DNA of 64,000 nucleotides from Curtobacterium sp. MCLR17_036. Its GTDB lineage: Bacteria; Actinomycetota; Actinomycetes; Actinomycetales; Microbacteriaceae. The DNA is taken from NCBI RefSeq assembly GCF_003234445.2, contig NZ_CP126269.1, positions 310,001 to 374,000 of the forward strand, in the 5' to 3' direction. The stretch's first letter is position 1. Each line of letters opens with the position of its first letter. Both the position numbers and the translations under genes were made by a program. The notes under the pieces were generated by a model that saw only the letters and a list, made by a program, of their open reading frames with translations, made no database searches and was not told the origin of the DNA. Of this stretch, positions 16,813-25,562 are shown one piece after another.

Positions 16813-19032
16813 GTGAATCGGATCGCGCGCACCGCCGGTCCCGCCGTGCTGCTGCTCGTCGGGTTCCTGTCGCTGCTCGTCGCGCTCGTCGTCGGGGGCG
16901 GCGCCGACGCCGCGCTCATCGCCGACCCGGGCGCCGTGGTGCGGTTCGGGCTGCCGATCGCCCGGCTCGTCGTGGACCTGTCGGCGTCCCTCGCCATCGG
17001 CGGGCTCGCCCTGGCGACCATCGGGCTGTCCCGCACCGGACCGGAGTGGAACCGCGCGCTCGACATCGCCGCGGCCGCCAGCGGGGTGTGGGCGGTGTCC
17101 GCCGCCGTCGCGACGTTCTGCACGTTCCTCAGCGTCGCCGGTTCTCGGATCAGCTTCGACGAGCAGTTCGGCCAGTCGATGGGCGTGTTCCTCACCGGCA
17201 CGGACCTCGGTCTCGCCTGGCTCGTCACGGTGCTCATCGCCGCGGTCGCGACCGTGCTGTGCTTCGCCGTCCGTTCCCGTGGCATGGTCGCGGTGACGGC
17301 CGGGGTGTCGCTCATCGGCCTGCTCCCGCTCGCGCAGCAGGGCCACGCCGCCGGGACCGCGAGCCACGACGCCGCCGTCACGGCGCTCGGCCTGCACCTG
17401 GTCGGCGCCGCACTCTGGGTCGGTGGGCTGACCGCCCTCGTGCTGCTCCGCGGGGTCGTGCCGGGGCACCGGCTCGGGGCCGTGGTCTCCCGCTACTCGA
17501 GCGTCGCCCTCGGCTGTTTCGTGCTCGTCGCCGTGTCGGGCGTCGCGTCGGCGCAGATCCGCGTCGGGGCACTGTCGAACCTGGCCTCGCCGTACGGCGC
17601 GCTCGTGCTCGTCAAGACCGGCGCGATCGTGGCCATCGGGGTCATCGGCGCCGTGCAGCGCCGACGGACCATCCGTGCGTTGACCGCGACGCCCGCCCGC
17701 CGTCGGCCGTTCTGGACCCTCGTGCTCGTCGAGCTCGCCGTGATGGGCATCGCGTCCGGGTTCGCCGCGGCCCTCGGGCGCACGGCGACCCCGATCGACC
17801 AGATCGCGCCGAGCAAGACGGCCGACCCGAGCCCCGCCGAACTCCTGACCGACGACCCGCTGCCGCACGCCCCCGGCGCCTGGGGGTGGCTCACCCAGTG
17901 GAACATCGACCTGTTCTGGCTGATGGCCGCCGTGCTGCTCGCGCTGACCTACGCGGCCGGGGTCGTCCGGCTGCGCCGCCAGGGGACGGCCTGGCCGGTC
18001 CGGCGCTCGGTCGCCGCGGCCGTCGCGCTCGTCTCGCTCGTCGTCGCCACCTCGGGGTCGCTGCACCAGTACGACCGGTTCCTCGTCTCCGCGAACGTCG
18101 GGGCGCACGTCGTGCTCGGGCTCGTCGTCCCGGCCCTGGTCTGGGCCGCCGCGCCCGTGGTGCTCATCCGGGCCGCCGTGCACCCGCGCGACGACGACAG
18201 CACCGGCGTCCGGGAGTGGACCGGCATCCTCGTCGACAACGCCGCCGTGCGGTACCTCGTGCAGCCGTTCCCCGCGTTCGTGCTGGCCGCTGCCGTCTGG
18301 TGGGCGTTCTACGCGACCGACGCCGTCCGGTGGTCGGTCAGCGACTCGACCGGTCGGACCGTGCTCGACGTCGTGTTCCTGCTCGTCGGGCTGCTCGCCG
18401 TACCGACGCTGCTCACCCCGGTGCCGGTCGGCCAGCAGCGGCCCACGCGTGCCGCGGCGGTGGTCCGGATCGTCGGCGCCGTGGTCGTCGCCGCCGGCAC
18501 CGTGTCCCTCGGCATCGCGATGCGGGGGCCGCTCGGACTGCTCCAGGCGTCGTGGTTCGGTGCGATGGGGCGGTCCTGGGGGCCGGACCCGGTCGTCGAC
18601 CAGGCGCGGGCCGGTCTGGTGCTCGTCGTGACGGGGATCCTGCTCGTGCTGACGGTCGTGGTCGTGGTCGCCGTGCGGCTCCGCGGGGCTGCGGAGGCGG
18701 TGGGTACCCGTGCGGGCGCGGGCGCGGTTGCGGACGCGAGCTCGGTCGCGGGTGCTGCTGCCGGTGACGACGGCGTCGACCCTGAGCCCGTGCCGCACCC
18801 CGCGACGGGCATCGCGCCCCGTTCTGCCGGGGCGCAACGACCGCCAGCGGGCGCCGACCTCGACGACGACATCGGCCACGGCCACGGCCATGGACACGAC
18901 TCCGACCCCGACCTCGACTTCGACGACGGCAGCGACGATCTCCCGGCCGGCCACGCACTCGACGGTGGTGACGGGGTGGAGGCGACGCGTGCCTCCCGTC
19001 CGGCTCCCGACCACGGGGCGGAGCCGCGGTGA
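16813..19032 (+). CDS. CopD/CtaG fusion membrane protein with His/Asp-rich tail
   Basis: A 739-residue polytopic protein. The N-terminal half (to about 330) resembles CopD-type copper transport domains, and the C-terminal half resembles the caa3 CtaG cytochrome-oxidase assembly domain, the architecture common in Actinobacteria. The histidines seen in the CtaG half of its paralogue at 42827-44872 (HFSSHMLQHM and SHEWHVAMIVH) are mostly missing here, with only SANVGAHVVLG retained. A 130-residue cytoplasmic tail contains GHGHGHGHDSD and acidic repeats that could bind metal. The helicase start overlaps its stop (GTGA). Copper handling is inferred from family and context. Confidence 0.82.
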   Translation: MNRIARTAGPAVLLLVGFLSLLVALVVGGGADAALIADPGAVVRFGLPIARLVVDLSASLAIGGLALATIGLSRTGPEWNRALDIAAAASGVWAVSAAVATFCTFLSVAGSRISFDEQFGQSMGVFLTGTDLGLAWLVTVLIAAVATVLCFAVRSRGMVAVTAGVSLIGLLPLAQQGHAAGTASHDAAVTALGLHLVGAALWVGGLTALVLLRGVVPGHRLGAVVSRYSSVALGCFVLVAVSGVASAQIRVGALSNLASPYGALVLVKTGAIVAIGVIGAVQRRRTIRALTATPARRRPFWTLVLVELAVMGIASGFAAALGRTATPIDQIAPSKTADPSPAELLTDDPLPHAPGAWGWLTQWNIDLFWLMAAVLLALTYAAGVVRLRRQGTAWPVRRSVAAAVALVSLVVATSGSLHQYDRFLVSANVGAHVVLGLVVPALVWAAAPVVLIRAAVHPRDDDSTGVREWTGILVDNAAVRYLVQPFPAFVLAAAVWWAFYATDAVRWSVSDSTGRTVLDVVFLLVGLLAVPTLLTPVPVGQQRPTRAAAVVRIVGAVVVAAGTVSLGIAMRGPLGLLQASWFGAMGRSWGPDPVVDQARAGLVLVVTGILLVLTVVVVVAVRLRGAAEAVGTRAGAGAVADASSVAGAAAGDDGVDPEPVPHPATGIAPRSAGAQRPPAGADLDDDIGHGHGHGHDSDPDLDFDDGSDDLPAGHALDGGDGVEATRASRPAPDHGAEPR

Positions 19033-20342
19033 GCGTCGAGCTGAGCGACGAGCAGCGCGCCGTCTTCGAGTACATCGAGCACACGCGCGACCACGTGTTC
19101 ATCACGGGTCGCGCGGGCACGGGCAAGTCCACGCTGCTCAACCACCTGTCGTGGAACACCGAGAAGCAGGTGGTGATCTGCGCGCCGACCGGCGTCGCCG
19201 CGCTGAACGTCGGCGGGCAGACCATCCACTCGCTGTTCCGCCTGCCGATCGGGCTCATCGCCGACGCCGAACTGCGGCAGGGGCCGGACACCCGCAAGCT
19301 CCTCAACACCATCGACACGCTCGTCATCGACGAGGTCTCGATGGTCAACGCCGACCTGCTCGACGGCATGGACCGCTCGCTGCGCAAGGCCCGCGGCCGC
19401 CAGTTCGAGGCGTTCGGCGGCGTGCAGGTCGTCATGTTCGGCGACCCGTACCAGCTGCCGCCCGTGCCGGGGGACGCCGACGAGCGTGCCTACTTCACCG
19501 ACCACTACCGATCGATGTGGTTCTTCGACGCGAAGGTCTGGCTCGAGACGAAGCTCAACATCATCGAGCTCGCCACGGTGCACCGGCAGCGGGACGACGC
19601 CTTCGCCGCGATGCTGACCGCGGTCCGACACGGTCGGGTCACCGCCGAGATCGCTGGGCAGCTCAACACGGCCGGGGCGCGACCGGCCCCCGACGACGCC
19701 ATCACCCTGGCCACCCGGAACGACACGGTCGCCCGGATCAACAAGGCCGCCCTCGACCGGCTGCCCGGCAAGGTGAAGACCGCGAAGGCCGACGTGAACG
19801 GCGACTTCGGTGGGCGGAACTTCCCGGCTGACGAGGCCCTCGAGCTCAAGCCCGGCGCCCACGTGATGTTCCTGCGCAACGACGCCGACCAGCGCTGGGT
19901 GAACGGCACGCTCGGCATCGTGACGGCCATCCGCGACACCGTCTGGGTCGACGTCGACGGCGAGTCGTTCGAGGTCCAGCCGTCCGTGTGGGAGAAGTTC
20001 AAGTACTCCTACGACGCCGACAAGAAGGAACTCAAGAAGGACACCGTGGGTGAGTTCCAGCAGTTCCCGCTGCGGCTCGCCTGGGCGGTCACGATCCACA
20101 AGTCGCAGGGCAGCACGTACGACCGGGCCGTCGTCGACCTGGGCAACCGGGTGTTCAGCGCCGGGCAGACGTACGTCGCGTTGTCCCGCCTGACGTCGCT
20201 CGAGGGGCTGTACCTCACCCGGCCGCTGCGCCCGCAGGACATCATCGTCGACACCGACGTGCGACGGTTCATGTCCGAGGCGCCCCGGATCGTGGCGACC
20301 GCGCTCGAGGCCCCGAAGCGGACCGAGCCCGACGCGGACTGA
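19029..20342 (+). CDS. AAA-family ATPase, Pif1/RecD-like superfamily 1 helicase
   Basis: A 437-residue helicase-like protein. Walker A is GRAGTGKST (about 27-35), Walker B is VIDEVSM, the QLPPV region is motif III, and the C-terminal TIHKSQGSTYDRAVVDLG is motif V of SF1B helicases. The compact length and motif order fit the bacterial Pif1-like group that unwinds DNA 5' to 3'. Its GTG overlaps the preceding membrane-protein stop, an odd pairing that is probably only genomic. It has no nuclease or extra domain. Confidence 0.88.
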   Translation: MSVELSDEQRAVFEYIEHTRDHVFITGRAGTGKSTLLNHLSWNTEKQVVICAPTGVAALNVGGQTIHSLFRLPIGLIADAELRQGPDTRKLLNTIDTLVIDEVSMVNADLLDGMDRSLRKARGRQFEAFGGVQVVMFGDPYQLPPVPGDADERAYFTDHYRSMWFFDAKVWLETKLNIIELATVHRQRDDAFAAMLTAVRHGRVTAEIAGQLNTAGARPAPDDAITLATRNDTVARINKAALDRLPGKVKTAKADVNGDFGGRNFPADEALELKPGAHVMFLRNDADQRWVNGTLGIVTAIRDTVWVDVDGESFEVQPSVWEKFKYSYDADKKELKKDTVGEFQQFPLRLAWAVTIHKSQGSTYDRAVVDLGNRVFSAGQTYVALSRLTSLEGLYLTRPLRPQDIIVDTDVRRFMSEAPRIVATALEAPKRTEPDAD

Positions 20343-20472
20343 CCCGGAGCCGCCGACCGGTCACGCCGACCCGTCGGAACGCTGTCGAGCGGTCCCTCGT
20401 CGGTGCTCTGGGCTTCGCCGGCACCGGGGCCGAGCCAGCCTTCGCCGACTCGCTGGCCGCCGGACGGACGAA

Positions 20473-20505
20473 GACGCCCGCCTGCCGGTGCGGCAGACGG
20501 GCGTC
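20473..20505. terminator. hairpin between helicase and DUF4383 genes
   Basis: GACGCCCGCCTGCCG pairs with CGGCAGACGGGCGTC (one mismatch), with a 3-nt loop, between convergent genes. Confidence 0.75.
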
Positions 20506-20519
20506 GTGGAAGTGGTGCG

Positions 20520-20969
20520 TCAGGCGCGAGCGGATGCGCGGATCGCGCGCAGGTTCTCCTTGTCGGCCCCGACCGCGGTGAGCAGCAGGACGACACCGAC
20601 GATCGCGTGGAAGACGTTGTCCGTCGTGTTGAGCGCGAAGACGTTGGCCGAGGTGTCGACGAACACGAAGCCGTACACCGCGAACACGACGAGCAGGGCG
20701 CCGACGAGCAGGTTGCCGTTCCGGGAGCCGAGGGTGTTGCCGAGGCCGGTGATGAGCAGCACGACGGCCAGGAGCACCCAGACGAAGCAGAGCGCCGGGT
20801 TCACGCCGAACGCGTTCCACAGCATGCCGCCCTGGCGGTTGAAGAAGCCGGGGTCGCCGTCGGCGGCGAAGAAGAAGCCGAGGCCGCCCCAGAGTGCGAG
20901 GAGCGAGCCGGCCGTCAGCGCGAGACCGCGGTTCGGCGAGGCGGTGATGCCCGGTTCCTTGATGGCCAC
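20520..20969 (-). CDS. DUF4383 family membrane protein
   Basis: A 149-residue protein with four hydrophobic segments. FFAADGDPGFFNRQGGMLWNAFGVNPALC and NTTDNVFHAIVGVVLLLTAV are the typical DUF4383 pattern, including the N-x-x-H-x-x-x-G element. The start was set at the GTG at 20969 because GGAGGAG lies just upstream on the minus strand. The frame stays open to 21203, but the extra part is Arg/Pro-rich and unlike the family. The function of DUF4383 is unknown. It is divergent from the PAP2 gene. Confidence 0.8.
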   Translation of the reverse strand: MAIKEPGITASPNRGLALTAGSLLALWGGLGFFFAADGDPGFFNRQGGMLWNAFGVNPALCFVWVLLAVVLLITGLGNTLGSRNGNLLVGALLVVFAVYGFVFVDTSANVFALNTTDNVFHAIVGVVLLLTAVGADKENLRAIRASARA

Positions 20970-21177
20970 TTCGGTCTCCTCCTGGTACAGGGTGGTCGCA
21001 CCGGACGTGCCGGCGAGGGGAGCCGGTGCGTCCGCCCGTGGTGCACGAGCGGTGCGGCCGACGGATCCGGAGGAGGCTTGCCCCCCGTTCACAGGCGCGG
21101 ACCGGCGGACCAACGGTATCGTGTCGGACCCCGACCGTCCGAATCGTCCCCGAGGGACGAGCCGCACGAGGAGGCCG

Positions 21178-22107
21178 ATGATCGCCACACCGAGGAGGAC
21201 CACGCCGGTGACCCGAACGCCCGAACGCAGCGCGCCCGAGTCGCGCGGACCGACGGTCTCACGACGGTTGCGGTGGGGCGTGGTGGCGGCTCTGGGGTTC
21301 GTGATCGTGCCTCTCGTCTACGTGGCGGCGGTGCTGACGCCGGTGGGGCAGCGGGCCGAGGACGCCGCTCTGGGCGGGGTCCGGGACTCCGACCTGTTCG
21401 GGTCGGACACTGCGCTCAACGTCATCTCGGTGCCGGTGATCTCGTTGCTCGTCGTCGTGATCGTCGCCGTGGCGTTCGCTCGGCGGCGGCTGGCGGTGGG
21501 GCTCGGCGCCGCCGCCGTGGTGCTCGCGTCGGCGGCCACCTCGACGCTCGTCAAGCGTATCGCCGTGCGCCCGGAGATCGCTCAGTCGACGACCCCGAAC
21601 TCGTACCCTTCCGGGCACGCCACCGTCGCCCTGGCGGCGTTGTTCGCGGTGCTGCTGGTGACCCCGCGGCGCTTCCGTCCGGTCGTCACGGTGGTCGGCG
21701 CGGCGTACGCGGTGTTCGTGGCCAACCAGACCGTCGTCTACGGCTGGCACCGGGTCAGCGACATCGTCGGCGCGTGTGCGGTCGCACTCTGCTGGCTCGG
21801 ACTCGTGCGGGCCTTCGGGCCACGGGTCGACCGTGGCGAACGCGGTGACCGGGACGGCCGTCGGGGTCCGCGCCGGGTCGTGAGCGTCCTGCTGCTCGCC
21901 GCCACCGGGGTCACCCTGGCGGTCGGGATCGCAGCGCTCGTCGTCGGTGTGACCGGAGGCGGCGCGTACGACCACGAGGCGATCCTGGTGGCGGGGCGGA
22001 TGGCCTCGAGCGCGAGCGTGCTGGCCGTGGTCACGGTGGTGTGGTTCCTCGACGGGATGCACCACGCCGCGCGTACCGACCCGGACACGTTGCCGACCGC
22101 GGGCTGA
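21178..22107 (+). CDS. PAP2-superfamily phosphatase
   Basis: A 309-residue integral membrane phosphatase, probably acting on lipid phosphates or undecaprenyl pyrophosphate. The three PAP2 motifs are present: KRIAVRPEI (KxxxxxxRP), NSYPSGHATVA (PSGH) and YGWHRVSDIVGA (SRxxxxxHxxxD with W for the usual S). It has about six transmembrane segments. GAGGAGG lies upstream of the ATG at 21178. The frame is open further 5' but that part is not conserved in character. Confidence 0.87.
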   Translation: MIATPRRTTPVTRTPERSAPESRGPTVSRRLRWGVVAALGFVIVPLVYVAAVLTPVGQRAEDAALGGVRDSDLFGSDTALNVISVPVISLLVVVIVAVAFARRRLAVGLGAAAVVLASAATSTLVKRIAVRPEIAQSTTPNSYPSGHATVALAALFAVLLVTPRRFRPVVTVVGAAYAVFVANQTVVYGWHRVSDIVGACAVALCWLGLVRAFGPRVDRGERGDRDGRRGPRRVVSVLLLAATGVTLAVGIAALVVGVTGGGAYDHEAILVAGRMASSASVLAVVTVVWFLDGMHHAARTDPDTLPTAG

Positions 22108-22210
22108 CCCGGGGAGCCGGGACGGGCCTCCAGGCCGACCGACCGGGCCCATCGGCGGACGCGAGCCTGGCGGGAATGCCGCGCCGTGCGGTACGTTGTA
22201 CTGAGCAAGT

Positions 22211-22226
22211 CGATGCAAACGCATCG
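22211..22226. promoter_or_regulatory. operator-like palindrome before the luciferase-like gene
   Basis: CGATGC-AAAC-GCATCG, followed directly by ATATCG, lies 22 bp before the start codon and downstream of a likely promoter. It looks like a repressor site. The regulator is not in this neighbourhood. Confidence 0.45.
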
Positions 22227-22248
22227 ATATCGCGGAAGGCGGCACATC

Positions 22249-23388
22249 ATGCAGTTCGGCATCTTCACGGTCAGCGACGTCACGACCGACCCGACGACCG
22301 GCACCACGCCGGACGACACCCAGCGCGTCCGGGACATCCTGACGATCGCGGAGCACGCCGACCAGGCCGGCCTCGACGTCTTCGCGACCGGCGAGCACCA
22401 CAACCCGCCGTTCGTGGCCTCGTCGCCGACGACCCTGCTCGCCTACCTCGCGGCGAAGACGAAGGACATCACCCTGTCCACGTCGACGACCCTCATCACC
22501 ACGAACGACCCGGTGCGCATCGCCGAGGAGTACGCGATGCTCCAGGTGGTCTCCGACGGCCGCATGGACCTCATGATGGGCCGCGGCAACACCGGCCCCG
22601 TCTACCCGTGGTTCGGGCAGGACATCCGCCAGGGCGTCAACCTGGCGATCGAGAACTACGCGCTCGTCCGCCAGCTGTGGGAGAACGACGTCGTCAACTG
22701 GCAGGGCAAGTTCCGCACGCCGCTGCAGGGCTTCACCTCGACCCCGCGCCCGCTCGACGGCGTCCCGCCGTTCGTCTGGCACGGTTCGATCCGCACGCCG
22801 GAGATCGCCGAGCAGGCCGCTTACTACGGCGACGGCTTCTTCCACAACAACATCTTCTGGCCCATCCAGCACACCGAGCAGATGGTCGGCCTGTACCGCC
22901 AGCGCTTCGAGCACTACGGCCACGGCCGTGCCGACCAGGCGATCGTCGGGCTCGGCGGGCAGTTCTTCGCCCGGAAGAACTCGCAGGACGCGATCAACGA
23001 GTTCCGGCCCTACTTCGACAACGCCCCGGTCTACGGCCACGGCCCCTCAATGGAGGACTTCACCGCCCAGACCCCGCTCACCGTCGGCTCCCCGCAGCAG
23101 GTCGTCGACCGCTACGCGGCGATGAAGGACCACGTCGGGCACTACCAGCGCCAGCTGTTCCTCATCGACCACGCCGGCCTGCCGCTCAAGACGGTGCTCG
23201 AGCAGATCGACATCCTGGCGACGGACATCGTGCCGCAGCTCCGACAGCTGAACGACGAAGGACGCCCGGCGGACGTGCCCTCCGACCCGCCGTCGCACGC
23301 CTCGCGTGCCGCCGCGGCGCTCGCCGCCGGCACGGTCGGCAGTGACCACGTCGCCGCCGAGGACGAGTGGACGGGCGCGTCCGTCTGA
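22249..23388 (+). CDS. LLM-class flavin-dependent oxidoreductase (CE1758-like)
   Basis: A 379-residue bacterial-luciferase-like monooxygenase of the CE1758 type, which uses FMNH2. MQFGIFTVSDVTTDPTTG, the GEHHNPPFVASSPTTLL pocket and the DLMMGRGNTGPVYPWFGQD phosphate-binding region are recognisable. GGAAGGCGG lies upstream of the ATG. The last 40 residues are Ala/Asp-rich and probably disordered. The substrate is unknown, and nearby SMR and TetR genes are separated from it by repeats. Confidence 0.88.
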   Translation: MQFGIFTVSDVTTDPTTGTTPDDTQRVRDILTIAEHADQAGLDVFATGEHHNPPFVASSPTTLLAYLAAKTKDITLSTSTTLITTNDPVRIAEEYAMLQVVSDGRMDLMMGRGNTGPVYPWFGQDIRQGVNLAIENYALVRQLWENDVVNWQGKFRTPLQGFTSTPRPLDGVPPFVWHGSIRTPEIAEQAAYYGDGFFHNNIFWPIQHTEQMVGLYRQRFEHYGHGRADQAIVGLGGQFFARKNSQDAINEFRPYFDNAPVYGHGPSMEDFTAQTPLTVGSPQQVVDRYAAMKDHVGHYQRQLFLIDHAGLPLKTVLEQIDILATDIVPQLRQLNDEGRPADVPSDPPSHASRAAAALAAGTVGSDHVAAEDEWTGASV

Positions 23389-23496
23389 CGTCCTCCTGCT
23401 GAGCAGCAGCGGTCGGGTCACCTCGGGTGGCCCGGCCGTTGGTGCGTCCAGGCGCGCGCGGGCGGGCGGGGGCGGGCCGGCGCGTGCCCGCCGTGG

Positions 23497-24003
23497 GGTT
23501 TCATCCCATCGCGGCTGTCCTGGGAAGGCGTTTCGCGCGTAGGGAGCAGGAACGCCTGACTTCCTACGCGCGGATAGCCTCACCATGCGCGGAACCACTG
23601 CCCGTGCGCGGTGGTCGCGACCGGTGACGGGCGGGAGGCGCGGCGCGGGCTGGCATCGGGCCTCCCGTCTGGCGCGAGCGGACGTTCTCACCCATCGCGG
23701 CTGTCCTGGGAAGGCCTTTCGCGCCTAGGTGGCAGGAACGCCTGGCTTCCTACGTGCGGATCACCTCACCACGCGCGGAACTGCTCGCCGTTGGCGGTGG
23801 TCGCGACCGGCGACGGGCGGGAGCTCGGCGCACGTCCCGTGCCGGGCCTCCCGTCCGGCGTGCGCGGACGTTCTCACCCATCGCGGCTGGAGTGGGAAGG
23901 CTTCCCGCGCGTAGGTGGCAGGAACGCTTGGCTTCCTACGCGCGAATGACCTCACCATGCGCGGAACTGCTACCCACGCATGGAACTGCTGCCTACGCGC
24001 GGT
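23497..24003. repeat. three-unit ~187-bp intergenic repeat array (copies B, C, D)
   Basis: The marker CCCATCGCGG starts at 23505, 23691 and 23878, a period of 186-187 bp. Each unit holds CGGGCCTCCCGTC-type sequence (clear in the second and third), the inverted pair CGCGCGTAGG and CCTACGCGCG about 19 nt apart, and CGCGGAACTGC-type ends. The third copy runs into the 3' end of the SMR gene. No gene is supported between 23389 and 23992. Confidence 0.8.
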
Positions 24004-24376
24004 TCTGCTCCCCAGGCCCAGGCCCAGGCCCAGGCGCAGGGCCGCGCGGGGGAGCAGGGCGGGCCGGGACGAGCTTCAGGCCGACGACGCAGCCGACGAT
24101 GCCGGCGATGAACAGCACGCGCAGGGCGGTCACGGGTTCGGCGCCGGTGGCCATGCCCCAGATGACGGTGAGGGCGGCGCCGGTGCCGGTCCACACCGCG
24201 TACGCCGTGCTGATCGGGATGTGGCGCAGGACGTACCCGAACGCGACGAGGCTCACCACGATGGTGATCGCGAAGACCAGGGTCAGGCCCGGGCGGGTGA
24301 AGCCGTCGCTGCGGCCGAGCGCGGTCGCCCAGACGGTCTCGAGCACCGCGCTGACGAACAGGACGATCCAGGCCAC
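23993..24376 (-). CDS. SMR-family multidrug efflux protein, second subunit
   Basis: A 127-residue small multidrug resistance protein with four transmembrane helices. Glu13 (AVLETVWA, the usual proton/substrate-coupling Glu14) is present, and HIPISTAYAVWTGTGA is the family signature. The normal fold ends at LKLVPAR. The remaining 25 residues (Pro-Gly repeats, then EQNRA) are encoded by CAGGCC tandem repeats and by the end of the intergenic array, so the tail is probably an insertion-derived extension. The GTG start is 1 nt after the upstream SMR stop. It probably forms a heterodimer with its partner. Confidence 0.88.
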   Translation of the reverse strand: MAWIVLFVSAVLETVWATALGRSDGFTRPGLTLVFAITIVVSLVAFGYVLRHIPISTAYAVWTGTGAALTVIWGMATGAEPVTALRVLFIAGIVGCVVGLKLVPARPAPPRGPAPGPGPGPGEQNRA

Positions 24377-24377
24377 G

Positions 24378-24692
24378 TCAGCTCACCACCTTCAGGCCGA
24401 CGACGCAGGCGACCAGGCCGAGTACGAGGCCGATGCGGGCGAGGGACGCGGCCTCCTGCCGCCGGAGGACGGCGACGACCACGGTCAGTGACGCACCGAT
24501 GCCGACCCAGACGGCGTACGCGGTGCCGACCGGGATCGACCGCATCGCGAACGCCAGGCCGACCATGCTCGCGACCATGCCGGCGACGAACACGATCGTC
24601 GGGACGACCTTCTTGAAGCCGTTCGAGGCGCTCAGTGCGGTGGCCCACACGGCCTCGAGGACGCCCGAGAGGACGAGGACGACCCATGCCAT
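24378..24692 (-). CDS. SMR-family multidrug efflux protein, first subunit
   Basis: A 104-residue SMR protein of normal length, MAWVVLVLSGVLEAVWATALSAS onward. The coupling Glu13 and IPVGTAYAVWVGIGAS are present. AAAGGGA lies 6 nt before the ATG. The upstream extension of the frame to 24761 crosses the TetR operators and is rejected. Paired SMR genes usually form antiparallel heterodimers (EbrAB/YkkCD-like). Expression is probably controlled by the divergent TetR gene through the two palindromes at 24721-24783. Confidence 0.9.
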   Translation of the reverse strand: MAWVVLVLSGVLEAVWATALSASNGFKKVVPTIVFVAGMVASMVGLAFAMRSIPVGTAYAVWVGIGASLTVVVAVLRRQEAASLARIGLVLGLVACVVGLKVVS

Positions 24693-24720
24693 GACGAATC
24701 CCTTTCGTGCTCGATCCGTG

Positions 24721-24783
24721 GATGTCGTACGACTGTGCGACATCGGCGCCCACGGTAGCATGAAGTCGTACGATCGTGCGAGT
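24721..24783. promoter_or_regulatory. two palindromic TetR-type operators
   Basis: Site 1 (24721-24744) is GATGTCG-N10-CGACATC. Site 2 (24765-24782) is GTCGTACGATCGTGCGAG. Both contain TCGTACGA-like cores in the divergent gap between the SMR pair and the TetR gene. Confidence 0.65.
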
Positions 24784-24790
24784 ATGAGGT

Positions 24791-25369
24791 GTGGCCAGGA
24801 GCATCGACATCGAGGACCGGCGCCGGGTGGTCTCCGAGGCCGCCTGCCGGGTGCTCGCCGAGGACGGCCTCGGCGCCCTGAGCGTCCGGAACGTGTCGGC
24901 AGCGGCGGGCCTGCCGCCGAGCACCGTGCGCTACGTCTTCCCGACGCAGGCGAGCATGCGTGAGCACACCATCACCCTCGTCTTCGACCGGATGTGCGAG
25001 CGCATCGAGGCGCTACCTGCCGACCTCCCCGCACCGAAGCGGGCGCGACGGATCGTCGTCGAGCTGCTGCCCCTCGACGCCGAACGCGTCATCGAACTCG
25101 ACGTCTACCTCGCCCTCGGCAACGCGGCCCTCACGGACGCCGCACTCCGCCCCACGCTCGACGGCGTCGTCGGCCAGGTGCGGGCGTGGTGCGAGGAGGC
25201 CCTCGGGTTGCTCGGCGTCCCGCCGCGAGACCACGAGTACGAGGCGCGCCGGTTGCACGCGCTCCTCGACGGACTCGCGATGCAGGTGGTGCGGCTCGCC
25301 CCGGGGGAGTCCGGCGTCTGGGCGATCGACGTGGTCGACCGGCACCTCACGGAACTCGCCCCCGCCTGA
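24791..25369 (+). CDS. TetR-family transcriptional regulator of the SMR pair
   Basis: A 192-residue repressor. The helix-turn-helix is in residues about 8-52 (IEDRRRVVSEAACRVLAEDGLGALSVRNVSAAAGLPPSTVRYVF), and the C-terminal ligand domain has the TetR_C_6-like pattern with a PxxxR-rich middle. It is divergent from the SMR genes, and two palindromes lie between them, one 8 bp before its own GTG start, so autorepression is likely. The inducer is unknown but is probably an SMR substrate (inferred). Confidence 0.88.
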   Translation: MARSIDIEDRRRVVSEAACRVLAEDGLGALSVRNVSAAAGLPPSTVRYVFPTQASMREHTITLVFDRMCERIEALPADLPAPKRARRIVVELLPLDAERVIELDVYLALGNAALTDAALRPTLDGVVGQVRAWCEEALGLLGVPPRDHEYEARRLHALLDGLAMQVVRLAPGESGVWAIDVVDRHLTELAPA

Positions 25370-25550
25370 TTGCGACGTTCCGTCCCATCGCGCCTGACAT
25401 GGGAAGCCTTTTCGCGCGTAGGGGGCCCTTCTTTCCTGCTGCCCACGCGCGATTCTTCTTCCCACGCGCAGTTCCTCACTCCACGCGCGAATCTGCCGCA
25501 CGCGCGGTTCCTCCATCGACGCGCGGAACTGCCGACCCACGCGCGTCGCC
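25370..25550. repeat. dispersed intergenic repeat, copy E
   Basis: CCCATCGCGCCTGACATGGGAAGCC and TTTCGCGCGTAGGG match the array at 23.5 kb. It then changes to a run of CCACGCGCG(A/C)-N3-TTC(C/T) steps, six times at about 19-22 nt, which end at the next promoter. Confidence 0.65.
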
Positions 25551-25556
25551 TATCCT
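25551..25556 (+). promoter_or_regulatory. -10 box of a leaderless permease transcript
   Basis: TATCCT, 6 nt before the GTG at 25563. Confidence 0.5.
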
Positions 25557-25562
25557 GTCCCG

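Noticed and set aside
23754..24616. Plus-strand open frames across the repeat array and the SMR genes
   Set aside because: They read through intergenic repeats and antisense to two clear SMR genes with intact motifs.
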